NCBI GenBank assembly: GCA_902836505.1
Contig: CADFQU010000042.1
Span: 1 to 7,412 of the forward strand
DNA length: 7,412 nt
Direction: 5' to 3'
DNA from: Streptococcaceae bacterium
Lineage (GTDB): Bacteria; Bacillota; Bacilli; Lactobacillales; Streptococcaceae
Shown here: piece after piece, positions 1-6,170 of the stretch
Numbering within the stretch: the stretch's first letter is position 1
How the letters are laid out: every line of letters starts with the position of its first letter
The notes under the pieces: generated by a model
What the model was told of the DNA's origin: nothing
The model's input: the letters and a program-made list of their open reading frames with translations, nothing else
The model's database searches: none
Program-made: the position numbers and the translations under genes

Positions 1-174
1 AAAGTAAATTCCACGAACAAATTCCCACATTTCCTCTGTAAAATCTTGATAGATTTCGAGTGCAAAATCAATGGGTTGATGGTTGAAAAATAGAGTCGCG
101 CCAGTGAGTTTCGAAAGTTCCTGACCAATGGTCATTTTCCCTGAAGCTGGAGCTCCAATGATAAAAACATGCAT
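1..174 (-). CDS. P-loop NTPase / small kinase-like protein, 3' end cut by window edge
   Basis: The first 58 residues of a nucleotide-binding protein are present; the rest lies beyond base 1. A strand beginning at the initiator Met (HVFIIG) leads straight into a Walker A loop, GAPASGKMT at residues 7-15, with Lys13 and Thr15 as expected phosphate and Mg ligands. This N-terminal P-loop layout is typical of small AAA/shikimate-kinase-like phosphotransferases, but the substrate cannot be told. Its ATG (174-172) shares one base with the TGA stop of the acetyltransferase upstream (TGATG), so the two are probably translationally coupled and share the T-box-controlled transcript. No separate SD is evident beyond the end of the upstream gene. 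The family-level call is good; a specific function is not supported. Confidence 0.8.
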   Translation of the reverse strand, partial: MHVFIIGAPASGKMTIGQELSKLTGATLFFNHQPIDFALEIYQDFTEEMWEFVRGIYF

Positions 175-734
175 CAATCCACCTCCCACTCACTCTTCAG
201 CAAGCCATATCTCAAATCATCACAGCGATTGCCTTGGGCATCTTTGCGATCCCTTATGCGAGCTTCAAGAGTGAAACCAAGCTTCTCGGCGACTCGTTGA
301 CTTTGAAGGTTGTAACCAAAGCAAGATAATTCAATCTTGTGTAGCTTCAATTCTTTAAAAGCTAAGTCAATCAAGGCACGCGCTGCTTCTGGAACATAAC
401 CTCGACCCCAATAGTCTGGGTGCAAGGTATAGCCAATCTCCAGCACATCGTCCTCGTGGCGATGGTTGAAATCAACAGAGCCAATGATTATATCGGTTCC
501 TTTGACAACAATTCCATAACCAGCTGGGAGATTTTCCTTTTGATTGCGCTCAGGCAGGACATGCTCGAGGTAATAAATCTCATCTTCCAAGGTTTTGACG
601 GGTGGGAAGCCTGCTGGGTAGGCAACCTCTGGGAGACTAGCATAGGCATGGATATCTTCGGCATCCGCCACGGTACGGACTCGTAAGACCAGACGCTCCG
701 TTTCAATTCGTTCTGGCAACTCTGCTCTTGTCAT
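174..734 (-). CDS. GNAT family N-acetyltransferase (RimJ/RimL type)
   Basis: A 186-residue protein with the RimJ/RimL-like GNAT layout: 'ETERLVLR' at residues 11-18, which opens beta-1 in this subgroup, then the acetyl-CoA pyrophosphate loop with the Q/R-x-x-G-x-G/A signature as PDYWGRGYVPEA at 106-117. The C-terminal 'N-x-x-S-x-x-V-A-E-K-L-G-F' motif follows at 142-154. Proteins of this group transfer acetyl from acetyl-CoA to an amine on a protein or small molecule; the acceptor here is unknown. The start chosen is ATG 734, because AGGGGGAAG lies just 5' of it; a GTG four codons upstream would place the SD inside the gene. It is the first gene after the T-box leader and overlaps the next gene by one base, so its expression should rise when the cognate tRNA is uncharged. 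Confidence 0.88.
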   Translation of the reverse strand: MTRAELPERIETERLVLRVRTVADAEDIHAYASLPEVAYPAGFPPVKTLEDEIYYLEHVLPERNQKENLPAGYGIVVKGTDIIIGSVDFNHRHEDDVLEIGYTLHPDYWGRGYVPEAARALIDLAFKELKLHKIELSCFGYNLQSQRVAEKLGFTLEARIRDRKDAQGNRCDDLRYGLLKSEWEVD

Positions 735-753
735 CTTCCCCCTCACTTTCTAC

Positions 754-943
754 AAAAAAATCGCCCCTGTCATCAACCTGACAGGGACGAATATGTTTAT
801 CCGCGGTACCACCCAATTTCGGGCAGAGCCCGCAACTTTGTTTATTTCATTTTCATCCATTAGCAACTAGTTTTGACACATTTGTGGACTTCTCAGCACC
901 GCCACTTTCTGTAAAATGTGGGATTCAAAACACCTCTAACAGC
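754..943 (-). promoter_or_regulatory. T-box riboswitch leader, probably tRNA-Val (GUC) responsive
   Basis: The conserved T-box core AATTGGGTGGTACCGCGG lies at 818-801 on the minus strand. It is preceded by a stem III hairpin (CGGGC-TCT-GCCCG, 832-820) and followed by an intrinsic terminator. The terminator has a 12-bp stem (790-779 with 772-761, one G-U pair), loop GGTTGA, and seven T's. In stem I, CACATTT (920-914) pairs with AAATGTG (883-877). The distal loop contains the GGTGCTGAGAA stretch (900-890), of the kind that contacts the tRNA elbow. The bulge on the 3' side reads GTC-A (877-874), giving a Val codon as specifier. The T-box bulge TGGT would pair with tRNA 3' ACCA, which fits discriminator A of tRNA-Val. 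Class call is firm; the amino acid is inference from the hand fold. Confidence 0.93.
761..790 (-). terminator. Regulated terminator of the T-box leader
   Basis: Stem TCGTCCCTGTCA (790-779) and TGACAGGGGCGA (772-761), loop GGTTGA, followed by T7 at 760-754. The 5' arm can instead pair with the GGG of the T-box core to form the antiterminator, so this is the switch point rather than a constitutive end. Confidence 0.93.
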
Positions 944-946
944 TTC

Positions 947-975
947 ATTTTATCAAGTTTTCCTGGAAATAGCAA
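947..975 (-). promoter_or_regulatory. Promoter of the T-box operon
   Basis: On the minus strand, TTGCTA (975-970) and TAAAAT (952-947) are separated by 17 bases. The predicted start near 940 coincides with the beginning of the T-box stem I. The -35 matches consensus at four of six positions and the -10 at five of six. It lies 16 bases past the stop of the preceding gene, so read-through from that gene is also possible: no terminator hairpin was seen in between. Confidence 0.65.
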
Positions 976-991
976 GAAATCACAAAAGCAA

Positions 992-1339
992 TTATTTGAA
1001 CTTGACTCCAAGCTCTTGCAATTTTTTGATGGTTGCTGGTCCGATTCCTTTAAGGGCCAACAACTCTTTTTCTGTCCAGTTTGCAAAGTCCGCAACAGAG
1101 CGAATACCTTCATCATAGAATGTTTGCGCGCGATCAAGGGCTACACCTTCCAAGCTTGCAGCGAATTCTTCCACTGAAGAAGCTGCTTCTTTCACTTCTT
1201 TCGCTACAGCTTTTGCTGCTTTCTCAACCTTTTTAGGTGCCTCTTTAACAGCTGCTCCTACAGTTGCGACAGCTTTTTTCAAAAGATGTCTATTTTGATG
1301 TTTGTATTGTTTCGCACGGTTAACGTTCTTCTTTGCCAT
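992..1339 (-). CDS. Lys/Ala-rich helix-hairpin-helix protein
   Basis: A 115-residue protein in two parts. Residues 1-50 are very basic and Ala/Val/Lys rich (21-50 hold nine Lys and nine Ala), suggesting a long charged helix or disordered tail reminiscent of histone H1-like tails. Residues about 52-115 form a compact C-terminal domain, with a helix-hairpin-helix around 'LLALKGIGPATIKKLQELGV' (93-112) whose GIGPA turn is the classic non-specific DNA- or RNA-backbone-binding hairpin. Binding nucleic acid is therefore likely; a role in nucleoid or ribosome biology is inference. The ATG at 1339 is preceded by TAGGAGG at ideal spacing; a start nine codons earlier would be non-ATG and put that SD inside the gene. 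It has its own promoter and leader and sits alone between two operons. Confidence 0.85.
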   Translation of the reverse strand: MAKKNVNRAKQYKHQNRHLLKKAVATVGAAVKEAPKKVEKAAKAVAKEVKEAASSVEEFAASLEGVALDRAQTFYDEGIRSVADFANWTEKELLALKGIGPATIKKLQELGVKFK

Positions 1340-1430
1340 TTTTCCTCCTACGTATCCAGTGATCAATCCCTAAGGCAACAAGGTTTCATCACCAATATTA
1401 CTTTCGATAATTCGTTGACGTCTGTTCAAC
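1340..1430 (-). promoter_or_regulatory. Structured 5' leader of the helix-hairpin-helix gene, unassigned
   Basis: Between the predicted start and the SD, the minus-strand RNA can form a small hairpin GTTGA/TCAAC (1430-1426 with 1418-1414). It can also form a larger one, TTGGTGAT (1395-1388) with ATCACTGG (1363-1356), enclosing a further CCT/AGG pairing. The second helix ends six bases before the AGGAGG SD. I do not recognise a known riboswitch or ribosomal-protein leader; pairings were found by eye and include wobble pairs. Confidence 0.3.
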
Positions 1431-1436
1431 TTTTTT

Positions 1437-1464
1437 ATTGTAACACAATCCCTCGAAAAATCAA
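1437..1464 (-). promoter_or_regulatory. Promoter of the helix-hairpin-helix gene (extended -10)
   Basis: TTGATT (1464-1459), 16-base spacer, TACAAT (1442-1437), with an upstream TG forming TGTTACAAT, an extended -10. Predicted start near 1430, leaving a leader of about 90 bases. This is one of the best promoter matches in the window. Confidence 0.8.
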
Positions 1465-1499
1465 GTCATTGCACTATTTTCAGCCAAATCCAGCTCGTC

Positions 1500-1522
1500 A
1501 AAGGCCTTCCCAGAGAGCCTTT
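1500..1522 (-). terminator. Possible weak terminator after the DUF1912 gene
   Basis: AAAGGC (1522-1517) and GCCTTT (1505-1500) form a 6-bp stem around an 11-base loop; the stem includes the last two bases of the DUF1912 stop codon. No T-run follows (GACGAGCTGG), so it is weak or may only protect the 3' end. Confidence 0.3.
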
Positions 1523-1775
1523 AATAGGTTCTTTCTCCAAACAAACCGTCTGGAAGATCGTGGAAACCTTTCCCTTCGTGGTAGTTGGCAAACTTCCCTT
1601 GCAAGAATTGATAGGCATCCAAGCGACTCTCATAGCGGATCATGGCTTCCTTGGCCCGCTCGTCCTGATCCTCTTCATAGACCTTCTTGCTTTCTGTCAG
1701 GGCCATCTCATTGATCATGACCTGGGTCTTAATCCAAGCCTCAAATTCTTTCATAAATTCTTTTTCGTAGCTCAT
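1521..1775 (-). CDS. DUF1912 family protein
   Basis: An 84-residue, highly charged, mostly helical protein beginning MSYEKEFMKEFEAW and ending with a conserved-looking block 'RYESRLDAYQFLQGKFANYHEGKGFHDLPDGLFG' across residues 47-80. I recognise this as the small streptococcal DUF1912 family from its overall pattern and length; no function is established. There is no signal peptide, membrane segment or cysteine, so it is a cytoplasmic protein. The start lies two bases after the stop of the DUF438 gene, and its SD (GGAG) overlaps that gene's end, so it is the last gene of the operon and depends on its transcript. The linkage suggests, without proving, that it belongs to the same physiological module. 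Confidence 0.82.
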   Translation of the reverse strand: MSYEKEFMKEFEAWIKTQVMINEMALTESKKVYEEDQDERAKEAMIRYESRLDAYQFLQGKFANYHEGKGFHDLPDGLFGERTY

Positions 1776-1777
1776 TC

Positions 1778-3124
1778 TTACTCCAATCCTCTATAAAATT
1801 CACTATCGATCTCCCGATAGGGTTGGATATCCTGGACATATTCCAAGACACCTTGAAATTCTCCCGCTTCATCGCGCACTGCTGCATAGGTAACATGGAC
1901 AAATTTCCCACGTGATTCTGATTTGAACCACATTTCGTACTTGTCTTTTTTCCCATCTCGAAGCCCCTGTATGATTGCTTTTACCTTCTCCAAGTATTTC
2001 GGAGGGTGACACAGTTCGACATTGCGTCCTACCTGCGACGGCGTCCGTTTGAAGATCATCTCCTCAAAAGGCGCTGCATCATTGTAATATTGGAAAATAT
2101 CATCCTTATTGACAAAAGTGATCTCCATCGGTAGATGGTTCAAGATCAAGTTAGCCTGCTTCACAGAGAGAAAGCCATGGCCAAAAGCTTGTGGTTGCTG
2201 GCGATCGAAGCTTTCTTCTTTTTTCTTAGGCCTAAAGGTAATGGTCAGTTGTCCCTCAGGAGTCTCAATGACTTGGCTTTGCTCGCTTCCATTTGAAGAA
2301 GGAAGGACTTCACCTGAACCTTCTGTCTCTTCTGTTGCTGCTTCCTTGAAGTCCACACGTTTCGGTACCCATTTCTCACTCGGAATGATGATGGCATAAC
2401 CATAAGCCTCACTTTCTTCCGCGATGGAGAGCCAATCATCCTGAGTAAAGGCCTCCAGCAAAATCATCAAGAGGATCGACTCTTCCTTGAAAATCATGGC
2501 CTCAAACTCCTGCGCAAAGGCTTCAAATCGCTCTTTGACCTCAGAAATGGCACAATTAGGAAGTTCCTTAGCCACTTCCAAGGCTTTCGCAAAGAGTTCT
2601 CTAATCTGGTCATCTACCCCCCACATGACTTTGGGAGGGGAATCATGTCCATAGCGTTCCATAATAGGAAACATCAACTCTTCCTTGCGGCGGTAATGCC
2701 GATCAAATTGACCCACCAAGCCTAGCTGACGCAACAAGCCTTTGTGAATCTCCTGGATCATCTCAGGATCCTCTGTCGTCTCATAATTATCCAGCAAACG
2801 ACGGACCCGCATCATAGCCGCCCGAAGGGCCAGGTTCTCCTGTTTAAAGATCTGAACCGGATGGCCTGGATGGTCAGTATCTGCTACTTCAACCCCTTGT
2901 ACAGCGTTCTTAAAGAGATTGGCATGGACATCACAAAGCTCCATGACATCCTCAAAGGTAATGCCTGCATCAGAGTTCATCAGCTCATGCTCCATGAGGG
3001 AAATCTCAATCGCAGACACCCCGCTAAAGGTCGCATCAAAGCGCTCTTGGACCGACTCAGGAGAGGCTCCATGATGAAGATCTAATAAGATGTCTCTCAA
3101 GACATGAATTCGTTCATCGCTCAT
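1778..3124 (-). CDS. DUF438 / hemerythrin-like / PAS domain protein
   Basis: A 448-residue cytoplasmic protein with three parts. Residues about 5-75 are a helical DUF438 domain. Residues about 82-225 are a hemerythrin-like four-helix bundle, with HPGHP at 85-89, E96, H143 and E148/E149 in 'HYRRKEELMFP', and E214/E215; these could hold a di-iron or other metal centre. After an acidic, low-complexity linker (about 258-312), residues 320-440 form a PAS domain, including 'ELCHPPKYLEKV' (370-381) and a strand ending 'LEYVQDIQP'. There is no kinase, cyclase or DNA-binding output domain. Hemerythrin-like and PAS domains commonly sense O2, NO or redox state; a sensing or metal-repair role is inference. 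The usual E-H pair of hemerythrins is E-N here (96-97). Its ATG shares one base with the TAA stop of the DUF1858 gene (TAATG), implying translational coupling. Confidence 0.9.
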   Translation of the reverse strand: MSDERIHVLRDILLDLHHGASPESVQERFDATFSGVSAIEISLMEHELMNSDAGITFEDVMELCDVHANLFKNAVQGVEVADTDHPGHPVQIFKQENLALRAAMMRVRRLLDNYETTEDPEMIQEIHKGLLRQLGLVGQFDRHYRRKEELMFPIMERYGHDSPPKVMWGVDDQIRELFAKALEVAKELPNCAISEVKERFEAFAQEFEAMIFKEESILLMILLEAFTQDDWLSIAEESEAYGYAIIIPSEKWVPKRVDFKEAATEETEGSGEVLPSSNGSEQSQVIETPEGQLTITFRPKKKEESFDRQQPQAFGHGFLSVKQANLILNHLPMEITFVNKDDIFQYYNDAAPFEEMIFKRTPSQVGRNVELCHPPKYLEKVKAIIQGLRDGKKDKYEMWFKSESRGKFVHVTYAAVRDEAGEFQGVLEYVQDIQPYREIDSEFYRGLE

Positions 3125-3357
3125 TAGTCTAGCCCCACTACTTCATAACCATTGGCCTCTAATGTTCGCACAATCTTCTCCATGGGCGTACCCTCTAATT
3201 TTGATCCTTGTTTCAAAGAAACCTTGCGCCCAACTGTATTGCGCATGATCGGATTGGCTAAGGGTTTAAAGCCCAATTCCACCAACAAGTCTAATACTTC
3301 CGGATGTTGATCAATGACTTGAGCAACTGGAATCGATACATCAATTTTATTGTCCAT
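3124..3357 (-). CDS. DUF1858 domain protein
   Basis: A 77-residue single-domain protein: 'IDVSIPVAQVIDQHPEVLDLLVELGF' (5-30) followed by a central 'NPIMRNTVGRKVSLKQGS' and C-terminal 'MEKIVRTLEANGYEVVG'. This is the compact helical DUF1858 fold, which in other bacteria is often fused to redox domains or found near hybrid-cluster proteins. Many relatives carry a Cys pair; this copy has no cysteine at all, so it cannot itself be a disulfide switch. It immediately precedes and overlaps the DUF438 gene by one base, and DUF1858 can be fused to DUF438 in other genomes, so the two proteins probably work together (inference). The SD is poor (GTGAGAG just before the ATG); a better SD further upstream serves a five-codon reading frame. 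Confidence 0.85.
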   Translation of the reverse strand: MDNKIDVSIPVAQVIDQHPEVLDLLVELGFKPLANPIMRNTVGRKVSLKQGSKLEGTPMEKIVRTLEANGYEVVGLD

Positions 3358-3366
3358 CTCTCACTC

Positions 3367-3394
3367 TCACATTTCTTCTCTCATCTTAGCTCCT
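3367..3394 (-). other. Possible five-codon leader ORF with strong SD before DUF1858
   Basis: AGGAG (3394-3390), five-base spacer, then ATG AGA GAA GAA ATG TGA (3384-3367), encoding MREEM. It ends nine bases before the DUF1858 ATG, whose own SD is weaker. It could load ribosomes for reinitiation, or be chance in a purine-rich spacer. Confidence 0.2.
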
Positions 3395-3400
3395 GGGAAA

Positions 3401-3853
3401 CTAATATTCCTCCTGGGGAAGCTCCTCAGCCCTCTGATTGGCCCGTTCTTCTCCCCACCAAAAGGGTATCAATTCTCCCAGAGTAATAGTCTTCCGACTC
3501 TCATAATCGACCATAAACTCTAACTGGCTATTGGCTGGATCAAGTTCCATTAAGAACTCTCGACAAGCCCCACAAGGCATTCCAGAGCCGCCGCCATAAG
3601 GTGGTCGATCTCGGAAGGCTAAAATTCGTTTCACCTTGGTTTGACCAGATGCTTGGTACATATTAAAGAGAGCCGCTCGTTCTGCACACAAATGGAAGAC
3701 TCCACAGGTCCCTTCCATACAAAAGCCTGTATAGATTTGCCCATCCTCTGCCTCAATAGCCGCAACCACGTGTTGCGCATAGACAAAATCAGATACTTCA
3801 TGGGGACGATAGAGGGCCTTGGCCTTTTCATACATGATTTCCCAAATATCCAT
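3401..3853 (-). CDS. Cytidine deaminase-like zinc protein
   Basis: A 150-residue member of the cytidine deaminase fold. The zinc and catalytic motifs are intact: C-A-E at 56-58 (Cys56 zinc ligand, Glu58 proton shuttle) and P-C-G-A-C at 93-97 (Cys94 and Cys97). The substrate-side region differs from standard Cdd: the usual sequence before CAE is replaced by 'GFCMEGTCGVFHL' and the tail ends 'LIPFWWGEERANQRAEELPQEEY'. Hydrolytic deamination of a cytosine-type nucleoside or a related small molecule is expected; which one is unknown. It resembles proteins annotated as cytidine/blasticidin-S-deaminase-like. The ATG at 3853 has an AGGA eight bases upstream and lies 17 bases past the methyltransferase stop, so the two form an operon. 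Cytoplasmic, no signal. Confidence 0.85.
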   Translation of the reverse strand: MDIWEIMYEKAKALYRPHEVSDFVYAQHVVAAIEAEDGQIYTGFCMEGTCGVFHLCAERAALFNMYQASGQTKVKRILAFRDRPPYGGGSGMPCGACREFLMELDPANSQLEFMVDYESRKTITLGELIPFWWGEERANQRAEELPQEEY

Positions 3854-3870
3854 TGTTGATTCCTGTTCTA

Positions 3871-5226
3871 TTAAGCTTTCTTGACTAACTTCACCACAGC
3901 TTCTGTCCGAGCTGTATGGGGAAACATATCTACTGACTGGATGTAGACAACATCATACACCTTGGTCAAGTCTACAAGGTCTCGCGCCAAGGTCGAAACA
4001 TTACAAGAGACATAGACCATCTTTTGAGGGGCATAGCGCAACAAGGTATCAATCAATTGAATACCCAGTCCTGTCCGTGGTGGATCCACAATAACTGCAT
4101 CCGCCCGATAGCCTTCTTTGTACCAGCGAGGGATGATTTCCTCAGCCGTCCCCGCTTCGTAGTGTGTGTTATCAAATCCCATCTGCTTAGCATTGTACTT
4201 AGCATCCTCAATCGCTTCAGGGATAATGTCCATCCCCCGTACACTCTTGACCTTGTCCGCAAAGGCGAAACCAATGGTCCCAACACCACAGTAGGCATCA
4301 ATCAAATGATCCTCTGGTGATACATCTAAGGCCTTGACAGCCTCACTATAGAGGACTTCGGTTTGCTCAGGATTTAACTGGTAAAAGGCCCGAGGAGACA
4401 AGGAAAATTCATAATCCAAGACCCCTTCTCGGATGGTCTCCTGTCCCCATATAATCTGCGTCTTCTCTCCATAAATCTCGCTTGATTTAGAAGTGTTCAG
4501 ATTCACTGCCACCGTTACAATTTCAGGGTATTTTTCTACTAGGTCTGCGACCAAGTTTGTTAAATTAATTTGTCGACTCGTCACCACGATCATTTGGACC
4601 TGACCAGACTTGCGAGCCCGGCGTACCATGATGGTTCGAACTCCCAATTGCTTCCGATCATCTGAAATTGGAATCTGGTAGTAGGTTAATAACTCAGCTA
4701 CGTGATTAGCGATTTCCTGAATGACCGGATCCTGGACCAGACAGTCCCTTAATTCCACCAAATAATGGGAATTTTGAGCGTATAAACCAGCCTTAACCTG
4801 CCCCTTAAATTTACGCGTCTGAAATTGGAGCTTGGCCCGATAATACTGAGGTTTTTTCATCCCAAGCGTCGGATGAATCAGATAATTTTCATACCCTTTA
4901 GGAGCATATTTCTTCAAGGCCTGCTGCAATAAGTCTGTTTTGAACTCCAACTGCTTGCTGTACTTCAGATGCATGATTTGGCAGCCCCCACAGGTCTCGT
5001 AAATATCACAGGTTGGCGTTACCCGATACTTGGAAGCCTTGTTGACGGACAAGAGCTTGGCTTCTGCAAAATTCTTCCGAATCGCCGTAATTTGGCAAAA
5101 GACATCTTCACCCTTTAAAGCCCCAGGCACAAAGACCAAGGTCTTCTTGTAAAAGCCAATCCCTTCACCATTAATTCCCATTCGCTTGATTTTCAAAGGA
5201 ATTCTTTGTTTAACTTTTAAATCCAT
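3871..5226 (-). CDS. rlmD: 23S rRNA (uracil-5-)-methyltransferase, RlmD/RumA family
   Basis: A 451-residue SAM-dependent RNA m5U methyltransferase of full family length. It has an N-terminal TRAM domain (about 1-60) for RNA binding. The 4Fe-4S ligands are C73, C79, C82 ('[10 protein letters not shown]') and C162. Its C-terminal Rossmann domain carries the SAM motif [10 protein letters not shown] (310-319), DPPRTG (381-386), the catalytic nucleophile Cys408 in SCN and the general base Glu442 in 'HTARTEAVV'. It methylates C5 of a uridine in 23S rRNA. Streptococci can carry two paralogues of this family, and Gram-positive RlmCD enzymes may modify both U747 and U1939 (E. coli numbering), so the exact target is not certain and the symbol is by family. 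No SD precedes the ATG; a -10 box sits six bases upstream, suggesting a leaderless transcript. First gene of the five-gene minus-strand operon. Confidence 0.95.
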   Translation of the reverse strand: MDLKVKQRIPLKIKRMGINGEGIGFYKKTLVFVPGALKGEDVFCQITAIRKNFAEAKLLSVNKASKYRVTPTCDIYETCGGCQIMHLKYSKQLEFKTDLLQQALKKYAPKGYENYLIHPTLGMKKPQYYRAKLQFQTRKFKGQVKAGLYAQNSHYLVELRDCLVQDPVIQEIANHVAELLTYYQIPISDDRKQLGVRTIMVRRARKSGQVQMIVVTSRQINLTNLVADLVEKYPEIVTVAVNLNTSKSSEIYGEKTQIIWGQETIREGVLDYEFSLSPRAFYQLNPEQTEVLYSEAVKALDVSPEDHLIDAYCGVGTIGFAFADKVKSVRGMDIIPEAIEDAKYNAKQMGFDNTHYEAGTAEEIIPRWYKEGYRADAVIVDPPRTGLGIQLIDTLLRYAPQKMVYVSCNVSTLARDLVDLTKVYDVVYIQSVDMFPHTARTEAVVKLVKKA

Positions 5227-5232
5227 ATGTCT

Positions 5233-5241
5233 ATTATACCA
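5233..5241 (-). promoter_or_regulatory. Promoter of rlmD operon, perfect extended -10
   Basis: TGGTATAAT (5241-5233), a consensus TGnTATAAT. The -35 is weak (TAAACG at 17-base spacing). Six bases separate TATAAT from the ATG, so the expected start falls on or within two bases of the A of the initiator codon. Confidence 0.75.
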
Positions 5242-5384
5242 TGTAGTTTCTCATTCGTTTAGAATATGATAGAATTGAAAAGAAAAACAAGGAATCAGGG
5301 ACCATTTCTCAAAAGAACTACGAATAATATAAAGAGAAAGACTGATCATTTACCATAATAAAACTCAAACGAAATAGGAATCCT

Positions 5385-6161
5385 ATGAAAATTACCAAAT
5401 TAGAAAAGAAAAAGCGTCTCTACCTTCTAGAGCTGGATCAAGCCGAATCCCTCTACATTACTGAAGACACCATCGTCCGCTTCATGCTCTCGCGAGACAA
5501 GGAAATTAGCCAGGAAGAACTCAAGGAAATCCAAAGCTATGCCCAGCTCTCCCATGCTAAAAACTTGGCCCTCTATCACCTTTCCTTTAAGGCACGAACA
5601 GCTCGCGAGGTTAGAGACTACTTAATCAAGCACGAAATCGACGAATCTACCATCGAAACCGTCATGAACACCCTAAAAGAAGACAAATGGATCGATGACT
5701 TGGCCTATACTCGGGCTATCTTTCAATCCAATCACCTCTCAGGAGACAAGGGCCCCTATCTCCTCAAGCAAAAGCTCATTCAAAAAGGTGTCTCTTCCCA
5801 CTATATTGATCGGATCACCCCAGAATTTGATTTCTCCGAGGTAGCTCAACGAACTGCTCAGAAACTAGCCAAGCAATACGCTAAAAAACTTCCACCATGA
5901 GCCTTAAAAGATAAAATCACACAAACTCTCATCAATAAAGGCTTTAGTTATGAAGTTGCTAAGCACGCCTACCACCAATTAGACATCGAGCAAGATGAAG
6001 AACAAACTCTCGACCTGATTATGAAGGAACTAGAAAAACAGTATCAGAAATACTCCCGAAAATATGAGGGCTACGAACTCAAACAACGCCTCACCCAAGC
6101 TCTTGCTCGCAAAGGGTATGACTACTCAGACATTTCTACAGCTCTTCGAGAATTCCTTTAA
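5385..6161 (+). pseudogene. recX: recX, interrupted by an in-frame TGA
   Basis: RecX binds the RecA filament and limits its activity. One continuous frame of 258 codons runs from ATG 5385 to TAA 6159-6161, the usual streptococcal RecX length, but codon 172 (5898-5900) is TGA. Both sides read as RecX. Upstream are the helical repeats '[25 protein letters not shown]' and '[22 protein letters not shown]'; downstream are '[20 protein letters not shown]' and '[23 protein letters not shown]'. The frame is unchanged, so this is a point nonsense mutation, for example CGA to TGA, not an indel. The predicted product is 171 residues lacking the last two repeats. An SD (AGGA, five bases before the ATG) is good. 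A convincing promoter was not found in the 158-base divergent spacer; the best -10 candidates are TATGAT (5265-5270) and TAATAT near 5327. A sequencing error or stop read-through is the alternative explanation. Confidence 0.9.
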
Positions 6162-6170
6162 ATAAAAATA

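Noticed and set aside
420..686. Plus-strand open frames opposite the acetyltransferase, DUF438, methyltransferase and other genes (also 884-1177, 1286-1714, 2744-3085, 4024-4320)
   Set aside because: They lie antisense to well-supported genes or across the T-box, lack SD sites, and have no protein-like patterns; they are shadows.
174..746. Acetyltransferase starting at 746
   Set aside because: It would need GTG and has no SD of its own; ATG 734 directly follows AGGGGGAAG.
992..1366. Longer version of the helix-hairpin-helix protein starting at 1366
   Set aside because: It would use TTG and contain the AGGAGG site internally; ATG 1339 has perfect SD spacing and begins the expected MAKK sequence.
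5227..5384. Small RNA or additional gene in the rlmD/recX divergent spacer
   Set aside because: The spacer is AT-rich with several -10-like strings but no terminator, convincing hairpin or SD-led ORF apart from the recX start.
5898..5900. Programmed read-through or TGA recoded as an amino acid in recX
   Set aside because: No other TGA occurs in frame in the window's genes, Trp is read by TGG, and no selenocysteine-type hairpin or known read-through context was seen next to it. A nonsense mutation or sequence error is simpler.
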